Source: Desulfobacteraceae bacterium (GTDB lineage: Bacteria; Desulfobacterota; Desulfobacteria; Desulfobacterales; Desulfosarcinaceae). Taken from it: a stretch of 40,553 nt of DNA. The notes beneath the pieces are model-generated. The model did no database searches and was not told the DNA's origin. It saw only the letters and a list, made by a program, of their open reading frames with translations. Within the stretch, counting starts at the first letter, position 1. Each line of letters starts with the position of its first letter. Positions 19,820 through 28,148 of this stretch are shown piece after piece. The translations under genes and the position numbers were made by a program. The stretch covers positions 1 to 40,553 of the forward strand of contig JAAERL010000287.1 in NCBI GenBank assembly GCA_024230435.1, given 5' to 3'.

Positions 19820-19969
19820 ATGATCTGTCCTGGATGCGGCTCTACCACAATTAACAAGAATGGACACACTTATTACGGAAAACAGAACAATAAATGTAAA
19901 GAATGTAATCGTCAGTTTGTCAGCCCAAGTGAAGATGAAAAAAATCTAAACAACGATCAGAAAAAGTAA
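19820..19969 (+). CDS. Small zinc-ribbon protein, IS1-type InsA N-terminal remnant
   Basis: A 49-aa frame missed by longer cut-offs. It has two CxxC pairs (ICPGCGS and KCKECNRQF) around KNGHTYYGKQ. This is the zinc-ribbon with which IS1-family InsA proteins begin. No helix-turn-helix and no InsB frame follow. The start is well marked by GAGGGAGAA upstream, and the stop comes after a short Asp/Glu/Lys/Asn tail, so it could still be translated. Most likely it is a transposon remnant; a small DNA-binding protein is the alternative. Confidence 0.6.
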   Translation: MICPGCGSTTINKNGHTYYGKQNNKCKECNRQFVSPSEDEKNLNNDQKK

Positions 19970-20084
19970 AAATCCATACCCAAAGGGCAGGGCTTTGAGA
20001 CAACCCCTAAAAGGGAATAATTTGCCTTGCCCCCAAAGTAGGCAAGCAAATTGCCCCAGTTAATGAACATTCAGAATGTTATCT

Positions 20085-20335
20085 TAGCTCAAGTTGCCGT
20101 TCCTTGGTTTCTTGGTGCTTGATATATTACCGCATCTTTTCCTCATTGAGGCAGATGGTATCAACACAGTAACCTTTAGCTTAAAAATGATTCCCCCAAT
20201 AGGGCTTGCGTTTCAGACTCTTAAACTGAAAAGGTTCTGATATAACGGCCAACTTCATGGCCGACATCCCCGCTTAAAATTTGAAATCGATACTTTGGCG
20301 CAAATGCAATGTGATATTGGCAGTGCCATATTAAA
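20085..20335 (-). pseudogene. IS200/IS605-family transposase (TnpA) remnant
   Basis: Read on the minus strand and allowing frame changes, the segment gives an N-terminal piece YHIAFAPKYRFQILSGDVG and, after a deletion, KRKPYWGNHF*AKGYCVDT followed by IKHQETKERQ. These match the start (HIVFAPKYRRQ..) and end (YWG..WARGYFVDT.. EYI..Q) of single-strand Y1 transposases. The HUH motif and the stretch holding the catalytic Tyr are lost or broken, and stops interrupt the frame, so it is dead. A palindromic repeat lies just beyond it at 20428-20488. Confidence 0.65.
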
Positions 20336-20427
20336 TGTAAAAATTTTTCAAAAAGCATCAAGTATCTCCCATCCTTCGATCACAACCATAAGGGCTAATC
20401 GCCAAGAAGGAATCACTTTGCGCTTAG

Positions 20428-20488
20428 ATTTTTTTTCGTCTTCAAGACGCGCCAAAGTTTGCATACTCGATGTATTCGCAGCTTTGGC
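20428..20488 (-). repeat. Family 2 repeat core (hairpin), reversed copy
   Basis: GCCAAAGTTTGCATAC...GTATTCGCAGCTTTGGC is an imperfect hairpin. Its reverse complement matches the core of the elements at 25004-25153 and 40424-40553, including the T-rich run and TTCAAG next to it. The terminal inverted repeats seen in those copies are not recognisable here. Confidence 0.65.
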
Positions 20489-20592
20489 AAAATTTAAGCG
20501 AATATAAATCATCGTTATGGCATTGCTGGCTGATTTGCATCTTCCAAACCGCTATTATCAGTATGTCCTATTTGCCAATCATGCTCTAAGCT

Positions 20593-21702
20593 CTATTTAG
20601 CAGACGCCACTTGCGGAATTGCAAGGTATATTTCACGATGCGAGCCATCAAAGCCATCCCAAACCACATATCCCTTGTCGTTTATTTGGGGCGACATAAC
20701 AGCAGAACCTTCCGAACGGTAATAAACAGTAGTAACTTTTTCTCCGTCATAATGAAATATTTTACTGGTTGAACCGTTCGAACCGGCCCAAACTACTTTC
20801 CCCTGGTTATTAATTTGGGGATTAAAATTATCATAATTCGAATTGGAAATATTGGTCACACGCTTTCCGTTATAGTAATAAATTTGAGCTCCGAAATCTC
20901 CATTACACCACACCACATGTCCATTGTCGTTTATTTGAGGAGCATAGTTATTTCCTTTTTTCGTACTGTTGGAAATATTGATGGCCGGTTTTCCGTTATA
21001 ATAATAGATGTCATTGCCGGTGCTATCGTTATAGCTTCTCCAAACCACGTGTCCTTTGATGTTTATTTGGGGGGAATAATTTGCGTTTTTCGGATCGTTG
21101 GAAATATTAGTGATAGTTGATCGGTCATAGTAATAAATATCGCAGTCTCCGGTTGAAGACTTTTGCCTCTGCCAAACCACATGCCCCTTGGCGTTTATCC
21201 GGGCACCGCTATCATCACCATTTGGATTGCCGGAAATATTGGTCACCGTTTTTCCGTCATAGTAATAGATTTCTCTAAATTTGCCTGTCTTAAATTCCCA
21301 TACCGCATGCCCGTCGGCGTTTATCTGAAGATTACTATAGTTGCCTTGCCCCGGAATCTGTGTAATTTTTTTTCCGTTATAGTAGTAAATCACATTACCG
21401 AAATATTCAGAGGATTTACCTTTGCCAGCAATGCCGATCCATGCTATATCCCCCTTTTTGTTTATTTTTGGATCATTATTATAGCGCCCCTTGAAAAGGG
21501 TTTCAGCCGCTTTGTCATGGTAATGCATTATAGATCCAAGACTCCACACCACATCCCCTTCAACGTTTATTTGAGGCTCACTGTCATTAATGCCCAAGGT
21601 GTTTGAAATATTGATAACATCAAAATTCGCAGCAAAAGAATTAAACACCATGGAAAAAAACAAATTGATTCCCAACAACAAACTCAAATACTTTTTATTC
21701 AT
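20593..21702 (-). CDS. Exported propeller-like repeat protein
   Basis: Function unknown. After a signal peptide (LLLGINLFFSMVFNSFAA, cleavage near ANF) the whole protein is eight repeats of ~40-47 aa with the pattern xTNIS...PQIN..GHVVW...IYYYNGK. Regular beta-rich repeats of this type usually build a beta-propeller, here perhaps eight-bladed. No catalytic motif or anchor is seen. Two adjacent ATGs compete: GGAG is 6 bases from the ATG at 21702 and only 3 from the one at 21705, so 21702 is chosen (369 aa). It stands alone amid relics and may be a periplasmic or extracellular binding protein. Confidence 0.8.
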   Translation of the reverse strand: MNKKYLSLLLGINLFFSMVFNSFAANFDVINISNTLGINDSEPQINVEGDVVWSLGSIMHYHDKAAETLFKGRYNNDPKINKKGDIAWIGIAGKGKSSEYFGNVIYYYNGKKITQIPGQGNYSNLQINADGHAVWEFKTGKFREIYYYDGKTVTNISGNPNGDDSGARINAKGHVVWQRQKSSTGDCDIYYYDRSTITNISNDPKNANYSPQINIKGHVVWRSYNDSTGNDIYYYNGKPAINISNSTKKGNNYAPQINDNGHVVWCNGDFGAQIYYYNGKRVTNISNSNYDNFNPQINNQGKVVWAGSNGSTSKIFHYDGEKVTTVYYRSEGSAVMSPQINDKGYVVWDGFDGSHREIYLAIPQVASAK

Positions 21703-21705
21703 CAT

Positions 21706-22474
21706 TGTCTCCTTTTTTGCATTTAAAAAGCTATAAAGCATACGCTTTTCAGCGTTAAGGCCACGCAATACGTAAAACATACGTTATAACAACTAATTTG
21801 AGTCTTGCGCGTTCCTTATATTTTGAAGACAAACTGCGGATGGACAGTCTGGAAACATTTACATTGCAATAATGTTATGTATCCGCCAGTAAAGTGAAAA
21901 TTTTTGCTGATTCCGTTTTTTTAATTTACATCCGAAGTAGAACATACCTCAAAAACTCTATTTTAGTATCTCAAAAGACATGAATAAAAAAACTTCTTGA
22001 TTGATCATAAATGATCTTCTTTGGCATAACGAATAAGAAGGCCTCGTATTGTTTCACCCTGTTTCGACTACTCTATTAGACGGATTCTTTTTATAAATAG
22101 ACCTTTATCGTTTTTTGAATAATTAATCAATAAACCGTTTTTTAATGATTATCGTTGTGGATTGGGTTTGTAGTGATAGTGCCGCTTGTAATTATTTTTT
22201 TACTTCTTATTAATAAATTTGATTGTTAACTATTTTTCCTTTTTTCAGATTTGTATATAAAATCCGTTGTTTATTCTTACTTTAAGGCGACATAAAAATT
22301 TTATCATTTTTTAACATATTTAATCAAGGCTCATGTTGAGTTTCATGGTCTTGTAAATTCGTTATGCAAGATAACCTATTGATTTTAATTTATTTTTCCT
22401 AAGAGATGGGTGAGTTTCTTTTCTTAAACCATATTATGTACAAATTCATTTAGTTATTGCGCTTAAAGTAATAA
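21706..22474. other. AT-rich intergenic region
   Basis: About 770 bases of very AT-rich sequence between the propeller-like gene and a MITE. It has no frame longer than ~60 codons with a plausible start, and no clear tRNA or transposase trace. It may hold the promoters of the flanking genes; I see nothing definite. Confidence 0.5.
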
Positions 22475-22652
22475 GACCCCGGAATCCAACATGAGCCTAC
22501 CGTTATTGCGCTTAGATTTGGATTAATTTTCAAACCGTGCCGATGGGTGCATACTCAAAGTCTTTGCCCATTGGCGCAACATAACGAAAACGAATTCGAA
22601 AGGCCATATAAATAAAGACAAGAAAGAGTGGATAATTGAGGCGCCAAAGCTC
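22475..22652. repeat. MITE-like repeat, family 3, copy 1
   Basis: This 178-bp element shares with copies at 24742, 26864 and 35045 the sequence GGATT..TTTTCA, GGGTGCATAC, then CCATTG.CGC, GAAAACGAATTC and a purine-rich right part (AAGACAAG). Inner arms such as GATGGG / CCCATTG can pair. TAA stands at both flanks. Ends are more diverged than in copy 3. Confidence 0.7.
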
Positions 22653-22898
22653 TAATCTAAGTACCCAAATTACCGCTGGCGTAACATTTTTTGAGATATT
22701 ACGCAGCCGTACTTGTTACGCCCGCAAATAAGTGTTTTTTTAAATCGTACAAAAGTGCTGAAAAAAATATATTTTTCTTGATATTAATGTTGTTTTTTTG
22801 ATCTAAAAGCCTGCCCCTTTTAAATGGCGCATTTATTGCTGCTTCATATAACTCAAGGTTTATGTACTTTGCGACTGCTAAAAGGGAAGGCTTCAAAA

Positions 22899-24347
22899 AT
22901 GAAAAATACATCATACACAATTGCCCGGAAACCTGTTGCGATACTTTGGCTCCAGTTTTTTACTTTAATTGTTGTTTTCACTTTTTTATTAACAGGTTGC
23001 GATCTGAATGCAATCCTGAAAAAAATGAGCAATCAAGAAAATGTGTCTGCAATTATCAGTAGTTATCAAGCGCAAACGGCGACCACGACCGTCGGACAAC
23101 CGATAAAAATCACACTAAGCGAAGCGAATTCGGATAATGTTAACGCCGATAGCTTTGCAGATGTTGTTAAGGTTTTCCTGATGGCCGGCCAGTCAAACAT
23201 GGCCGGTCACAATACCAGGATTCCCTCCCTGCAGACTCTAATCTGCCATGCCAATGAAGGCTTTGAGAACGATGAGTTTATCTGTGGTTCCAATGCCATC
23301 GGCAAAGCGGAAATAACCCGGCTTTTTCTAAACCCGGATGAACCTGTTGGCGACTATCAGGCCGCTTTGGCCGATTTTCCAGATAATCCGGCAACACAAA
23401 AACTGGAGCAGTTTTTATGCACCGCCGGCATAATCAGCTTAAACGGCCAAAATTGCAATACATTCGATTTCGATCTTACAGACCGCTTATTTGCCAGCAT
23501 CAGCGAGTATTACTATAATCAAGGTCAGAGCCCGCCAGGCTATGATTGGGACAGTAATGCCTTCAAACAAATGATAGCAGCCATGGGCGTTGCAAAAATA
23601 GATGGCGACGGCCTTTTAAACGAAAATCTGCTGACCGAACGTAGCGATGTTACCGTGTTGCAGCATACCGCAGAACTGACGGGCAACACTCTTTCTTTTA
23701 GCGAACTTTACGGCCTGCTGACTGCGAAATTTGGCTCCAAGCCTGACAGGTATGGACCCGAACTTGTTTTTGGCCATTATATTGGCGATATGTTGGCCGA
23801 AGATGTGCTGTTGCTCAAGGTAGTCCGGGGCGGAAGCAACCTGCGTGTCGATTGGAAAACCCCTTGCAGCATCGCCAATACCGGCAATCAATTAACTGCC
23901 GGAGAATTGGCCCAGGAATCTATCTATGATGCTCTCGTGCAAAGGGCGCTTGATATTCAGAAACCCGAGGTATTGGAGACCTATTTTCCCCAATATGCAG
24001 GCAAACAGATTCAAATCGCCGGTTTTGTTTGGTTTCAAGGCTGGAATGACGGCGGCAATGATATTAATATCGAAAATTACGAAACTAACCTGACCTGCCT
24101 GATCAACGATCTGCGTTCCGATTTGAATCTGGCAGATTTGCCCGTGGTCATAGCCCAGACTCACAGGGGGCAACCGGGCGGCTTGCTTCAGATCTCACAG
24201 GCCAATGTGGCGCAAAACCCGCAAATGGAACCTATCGAAATGGCCATTACAGACGACTTGTCCGATTATTATCATTTCGATGCGGCAGCGCACCTTGTCA
24301 TCGGCAAACGCATGGCTGAAAGTATGAAGCTGCTAATATCGCCTTAA
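22899..24347 (+). CDS. Lipoprotein with sialate-O-acetylesterase-like (SASA/SGNH) domain
   Basis: Probably an extracytoplasmic carbohydrate esterase. A hydrophobic leader ends in the lipobox LLTGC (Cys34), so the protein should be lipid-anchored. The esterase domain shows block I FLMAGQSNMAGH (nucleophile Ser99), the mid-domain FVWFQGWND, and the C-terminal HFDAAAHLVIG with Asp461 and His465 in the DxxH arrangement. Between block I and the mid-domain is an unusually long insertion (~110-330) of low familiarity. GGGAAGG lies 8 bases before the ATG; an upstream extension of 25 codons lacks one. The substrate is unknown. A hairpin terminator follows; no operon partner. Confidence 0.82.
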   Translation: MKNTSYTIARKPVAILWLQFFTLIVVFTFLLTGCDLNAILKKMSNQENVSAIISSYQAQTATTTVGQPIKITLSEANSDNVNADSFADVVKVFLMAGQSNMAGHNTRIPSLQTLICHANEGFENDEFICGSNAIGKAEITRLFLNPDEPVGDYQAALADFPDNPATQKLEQFLCTAGIISLNGQNCNTFDFDLTDRLFASISEYYYNQGQSPPGYDWDSNAFKQMIAAMGVAKIDGDGLLNENLLTERSDVTVLQHTAELTGNTLSFSELYGLLTAKFGSKPDRYGPELVFGHYIGDMLAEDVLLLKVVRGGSNLRVDWKTPCSIANTGNQLTAGELAQESIYDALVQRALDIQKPEVLETYFPQYAGKQIQIAGFVWFQGWNDGGNDINIENYETNLTCLINDLRSDLNLADLPVVIAQTHRGQPGGLLQISQANVAQNPQMEPIEMAITDDLSDYYHFDAAAHLVIGKRMAESMKLLISP

Positions 24348-24355
24348 TTGTCAAC

Positions 24356-24400
24356 GCGCCTTCTGACACGTCAATCGTCAAAAGGCGCCGCTTTTGTTTT
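24356..24400 (+). terminator. Terminator after the esterase gene
   Basis: GCGCCTTCTGAC pairs with GTCAAAAGGCGC (one mismatch) around an 8-9 base loop, followed by CGCTTTTGTTTT. It starts 9 bases after the stop codon. Confidence 0.75.
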
Positions 24401-24593
24401 CGCCTTGCCCCGATTCAAGGCATTGGTTCAATTGTATGACAACAATTATAAAATCAAGCGTTTACGATAAAAGATGAACCAACGCCAAATCCTTAATTTT
24501 TCAGAAAAAAAATAGTTTGCTCGGCCATTAGTTTGCGATATAGCACTGAACCAGCGCCTAATTCAAAAATCCGATACAAAAAAAGGCTGTTGA
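24401..24593. other. Intergenic, no gene seen
   Basis: AT-rich spacer between the esterase terminator and a glycosyltransferase fragment. Two loosely similar blocks (AACCAACGCCAAATCCTTAA and AACCAGCGCCTAATTC) suggest further decayed repeats, but nothing can be named. Confidence 0.4.
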
Positions 24594-24716
24594 TCAGGAT
24601 TTGTCACCACCGGTAATGATTAACTCGTGCTTGGGAAACCGTGAAGTCAGCCCTGCTATTGCACCGATCAAACCATCAATGCTTTTAGCGGGGCAAATCG
24701 CCCGATATAAAGTGCA
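24594..24716 (-). pseudogene. Glycosyltransferase family 4 fragment
   Basis: On the minus strand a first frame reads ALYIGRFAPLK, and after a +1 shift the next reads SIDGLIGAIAGLTSRFPKHE followed by LIITGGD and a stop. This matches the donor-binding half of GT4 glycosyltransferases (YVGRFAPxKGxDxLIxAxA...P...LxIxGG). Only ~40 residues survive, with a frameshift; a family 3 element lies just beyond its 5' end. It is clearly a dead relic of a surface-polysaccharide-type gene. Confidence 0.55.
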
Positions 24717-24741
24717 ATTGGAGCGTATTGAGCTATTTTAA

Positions 24742-24918
24742 GGGTATTGGAAGATGCCAATATAAACGTTACTGCGCCGGATTTGGATTCGTTTTCAAGA
24801 AGCAAAGATGGGTGCATACTGATGATTGATATACTGATTGTCTGTGCGCATTGACGCAACATAACGAAAACGAATTTAAGGACAAGCATAAGTGGTATTT
24901 TCCCATCTTCCACGTTCC
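24742..24918. repeat. MITE-like repeat, family 3, copy 2
   Basis: A 177-bp element with ends GGGTATTGGAAGATG and, inward from the right, GGAACGTGGAAGATG. TTAA at both flanks fits a target duplication. Inner arms GATTCGTTTTC and GAAAACGAATT are inverted repeats, with GGGTGCATAC between them. It has no coding content. Confidence 0.8.
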
Positions 24919-25003
24919 TTAAACGTTTACGCTGGTAGCCAGCCGCAAGCAGCTTGATACTCTTATGCTTTTTGTCTTTATGATCCTTGCTTTATGGCGA
25001 TTT

Positions 25004-25153
25004 GTGTTAAATAATATACCATCTTGCATGTCTTTTATCCCGTCTTGTGTGTTATGCCAAAGGTGCGAATACTTTAAGTATGCAAACAGATCGGCAAACT
25101 TTGGCACGCCTTGAATACGAAAAAAAATACTACCCAATATGGTATCTGTTAAG
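25004..25153. repeat. MITE-like repeat, family 2, full copy
   Basis: About 150 bp bounded by inverted ends: GTTAAATAATATACCATCTTG on the left (21 bases, 25005-25025), and from the right CTTAACAGATACCATATTGG. The centre holds the palindromic GCCAAAGGTGCGAATAC...CTTTGGC hairpin, then GCCTTGAATACGAAAAAAAA. Related copies are at 20428, 37357 and 40424. Confidence 0.75.
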
Positions 25154-25271
25154 ATGTTATGTTTTTTCCGCCAGCCGCCTAACGCGCTGTGAAGACATTA
25201 TAAACAGGCGATGCCACTAAGGATGAGGATGAGAAATTAATTGAGCGATGATTGCTCCGGATTCGTCTGCA

Positions 25272-25319
25272 AAGCGCGCAACAGCTTGATACTAAACATA
25301 TCAGGTCTGTTGCGCGCTT
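25272..25319. repeat. Perfect 13-bp inverted repeat (stem-loop)
   Basis: AAGCGCGCAACAG and CTGTTGCGCGCTT are exact reverse complements separated by 22 bases, which themselves contain TGAT...ATCA. No T-tract follows on either strand, so it is not a typical terminator. It belongs to no repeat family that I can see in the window. Confidence 0.6.
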
Positions 25320-25490
25320 AAGCAAAAAGGTCTAAAAACAAACAAAATCATCTAATTATTTTTTTTTCAGTCTTAAAGTTTTGCAAATGAAAACCTCAGG
25401 CGCATACGAAAGTCAGGTTCCGTTTTCGAATAGCCTAGCTGATGCCTATCCGAGAATGTTCACTTTGCCCGATTGACATTACCTGACAAC

Positions 25491-25763
25491 CTATAAATTC
25501 TCACTTGTGACAAAAACCACTTTGTCCGTCAAAAACTTTATTTCTATTTTCTTTTCACCACTTTGCCATACACATCGTTTAGCACCTGGCATTGACTCAC
25601 AATTGGTCGGATCTCCTAAGATACCTTTTACTTGATCATAAGTCATTCCGTTTTCAATTTTTCCGAAATTTTCTACATTAACTTTGCCGCAGCTCACAAT
25701 TGCAAACAACAATACAGCGATCACGATTACTTTTTTCAGATAATTATTTTTTTGTTTCATCAT
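25491..25763 (-). CDS. Small lipoprotein, BamE/SmpA-like (DUF3862-type)
   Basis: A 90-aa lipoprotein. The leader KKVIVIAVLLFAIVSCG has a lipobox-type end with Cys near residue 25. The remaining ~65 residues have the BamE/SmpA fold pattern: ENFGKIENGMTYDQVKGILG, then DPTNCES, a CVW strand and a final beta strand. Family members sit in the periplasm or on the outer membrane; the role here is unknown. Two adjacent ATGs follow a GGAG some 12 bases upstream, so the start could be either. It stands alone, far from other cell-envelope genes. Confidence 0.75.
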   Translation of the reverse strand: MMKQKNNYLKKVIVIAVLLFAIVSCGKVNVENFGKIENGMTYDQVKGILGDPTNCESMPGAKRCVWQSGEKKIEIKFLTDKVVFVTSENL

Positions 25764-26369
25764 TTCTTTATTTTCTCCATTAATTATTTTATGTTTATAA
25801 TAACAGCTGAACTTCTACCAACCTCAAACTCAAACTCAAACTCAACTTCCATATGGAGATTTCAAAAGACGCGAGCTTAAAAATTAGTCAAGCTCTGCCC
25901 TTTTGTTGCCGGTTAGAACCGGTCAAAAATGACGTTTCACACTAACACATTTTTAAGTCAAAATCCATCATCCAAGACTATTCTTCCAGAAGAATCTCAG
26001 ACAATAGTGGCACACAATATGCAGGGACGAAAAACCGCTTCCCCTCTAATACATTGACAATATGGCTACTTATAATTATTGGAGCAATTCTTCAACTTTC
26101 TTGAATACAAAAACATCTATCAAAATGACATGAAGCAATGAAGATCTTCTTAGCGGTTGGGAAATAATGTTCACAATATGGGGCAAACAATGCTCCCCCC
26201 CTAACTTATGACATGCTAAACGAGAAATTCACATATTTACTTAAATTTACAGCAAATGTTTCTAAATGCTATTTTGGGTACTATTTTAGGCTACTTTTCT
26301 GATGCAAAACACAATGGCATAAATTTATATAAAATTTGTACCTGTTCACAGGGGTAAAGGCTGTTGCCA
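25764..26369. other. Intergenic, decayed region
   Basis: No credible gene. It contains a short tandem tract of CTCAAA (25823-25846, three units plus part) and a small perfect palindrome CCGGTTAGAACCGG (25909-25922). It leads into the C-terminal end of the IS66 relic. Confidence 0.5.
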
Positions 26370-27183
26370 TTAATCGAGCCAACTTAAATTCGGCTCACGC
26401 TTTTTGAAAAAAGAGTCTATTGCTTCCACAAAAATGGGATAGGTTGGAATTGAGCGCATGCGACAAGTTTGCTTGAGTGATAGAATTCGCTCTACCCATC
26501 TGTCGCCCTTATCGCTTTGAGTTCCATTGCTGCGGTTTCGCCACAACACACCGACGCGCAAAGCTCTTTCAGCGCGATTATTGGTTGGCTCTACACCCTG
26601 TTCTTCAAGGAACACTCATAGATTTATCATTTCGCGAATCAAAGCTCGCGATAACTTTCCGGCATCATCTTCTGATTCTTCGTGGACGGTGGTTATCAAT
26701 TCGATAAACCGGATGTAAAATGCGCTCCATTGCTTATCGTCGGGAGGACTTTTGGCCCAATGGCACAAAAGCCTATGTTCTTTTAGTACGGCGTGTCCTA
26801 ATTGTTTGAAGTCTTTTGATTTTGCTCAGTAAGCGCTTTTGCCTGCCCGATTAAATGGGCTAAGGGTCTTGAAAGATGCCAATATACCGTTATTGCGCGG
26901 GATTTGGATTCGTTTTCAAGAAGCAAAGATGGGTGCATACTTATTGTCTGTGCACATTGACGCAACAAAGAAACCGAATTCAAGGACAAGCATGAGTGGT
27001 ATATTCGCATATTCCAAGATCCTAAGCGCGATTGGCCGTTTCATCCACTTGACATAGACGCCGTAATTGTCGCTGAACAGGATTCCGTTCCAGTTATCAA
27101 TTAGTTCCATAAAAGCTTTTTTGGAACGATTAGGGTGGACCATAAAAAAGGCCACTACGGTATTGAACATAGTCCAAGTTATT
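26370..27183 (-). pseudogene. IS66-family transposase (TnpC) relic, split by a MITE
   Basis: On the minus strand the 5' part (27183-27023) reads VVAFFMVHPNRSKKAF and ILFSDNYGVYVKW, with the catalytic Asp region of IS66 (VSDGYGVY). The 3' part, shifted by frameshifts, reads LAHLIGQAKAL (26863 on) and ends with VEPTNNRAERALR (catalytic Glu region) and GDRWVERILSLKQTCR. A 159-bp family 3 element (26864-27022) sits exactly between KWMKRPIA and LAHLIGQ. The N-terminal half of the transposase and the partner genes tnpA/tnpB are missing. Confidence 0.85.
26864..27022. repeat. MITE-like repeat, family 3, copy 3, inserted in the IS66 gene
   Basis: The clearest copy (159 bp). Ends are near-perfect inverted repeats: GGGTCTTGAAAGATGCCAAT on the left and GGATCTTGGAATATGCGAAT read inward from the right, both continuing ATACC. 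TAA flanks both sides (26861-26863, 27023-27025). Insertion into a recognisable transposase frame fixes the element boundaries independently. Confidence 0.9.
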
Positions 27184-28148
27184 GATATAACACATCAAAA
27201 ATAAAATGCCTATCTTTATTTTTAATTATCTCGAATAGTTGTCCCGTTGTAAAAAAATCACCATAATTTCAAAGAATTGTAACCGCTGCCGCACCCCCTG
27301 AATACGTACGAAAAAAACATTTGGAATGCCTTTCAAGAAAAAGTTTGCGAATGTTAATTTTAATCACTTCTAAAACCTTTTGTTTTTAGGCAAGATTATC
27401 CAAATCGCATGTACAGTGAAACTATGTTACACAAGAGCAATCAACTGTAATTGCAAACACAGAAGATAAAAGCAATTTGGACAAAAGTGTTCCCTATCAA
27501 ATAGAAAAAACTACTGATCTAATTGTGGGAAATTGCAGAATAGTTGAATTTCGGTTTGACAGGAAAGTAAGCCCGTTAGTTTTTTTTCATTTGAATTTTA
27601 TATTTGTTAAACGTTTTTACTTTGAATGAAACTGGTTACAATTTGTGAACCTGTGTTACATTATCGAAACCAGAAATCAGCATGTTTATTTCCTGCCTTT
27701 CGAATAAATAGGCAAAAGCTATTTTCAAAACCTTTTCTTACGATTTAAGTAAAATTACAAAAAATATATAAATAATAACTATTAATAAAAGATATATTAA
27801 AATGTGAATTTGTTATGATTTTTAAAACCCAAAAGATGGCATAATATTTGCTGTTATTAAGGCTAAGAAAAAAGGCTTGGTTTTCTATTGGATAGGTTGC
27901 TTCATAATGTCCGATCTGCAAGTGGGCAGTCTGCCTGCTCATAAGGCTCACTCATTATAAATGATTTTGGCCGTCAATATCTGCAAATTGGATATTCAGT
28001 AGATCCTGCTTTCGTCAACCGTCTTTTAAAGTAATAACACGACTGTTAACCTTGGATTCCGCTTGTTCCAAATCGATTTTGCGAATTTAATAAACACCCG
28101 AATTTGGTATTTTATAAACATTTGAAATAATGTAAAAAGCCTATAGCA
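27184..28148. other. AT-rich region without recognisable genes
   Basis: Nearly 1 kb between two transposase relics. The only frame over 60 codons (27745-27951, minus) has no ribosome site, low complexity and no familiar motif. I see no tRNA or repeat shared with the rest of the window. Confidence 0.5.

Noticed and set aside
20295-20507. 70-codon plus-strand frame
   Set aside because: It is antisense to the IS200-like relic and crosses the family 2 hairpin; no coding signal.
20815-21606. Plus-strand frames of 101 and 147 codons
   Set aside because: Antisense shadows of the repeat-protein gene, with repeating I/V-rich patterns produced by its repeats.
24668-25137. Two minus-strand open frames of 81 and 72 codons
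   Set aside because: They are translations of the family 3 and family 2 elements; the same peptide pieces recur in the copy at 26798-27170.
25150-25330. Possible integron attC-like site (GCCTAAC and a long stem)
   Set aside because: No matching GTTAGGC core at the right spacing, no integrase gene in the window, and GCCTAAC/GTTAGGC occurrences elsewhere belong to repeat flanks.
25823-25846. CTCAAA tandem tract as a possible CRISPR or regulatory repeat
   Set aside because: Only about 3.5 units of 6 bases without spacers; a simple microsatellite. No CRISPR-like spaced repeats were seen anywhere in the window.
27745-27951. 68-codon minus-strand frame
   Set aside because: AT-rich random frame without ribosome site or domain pattern.
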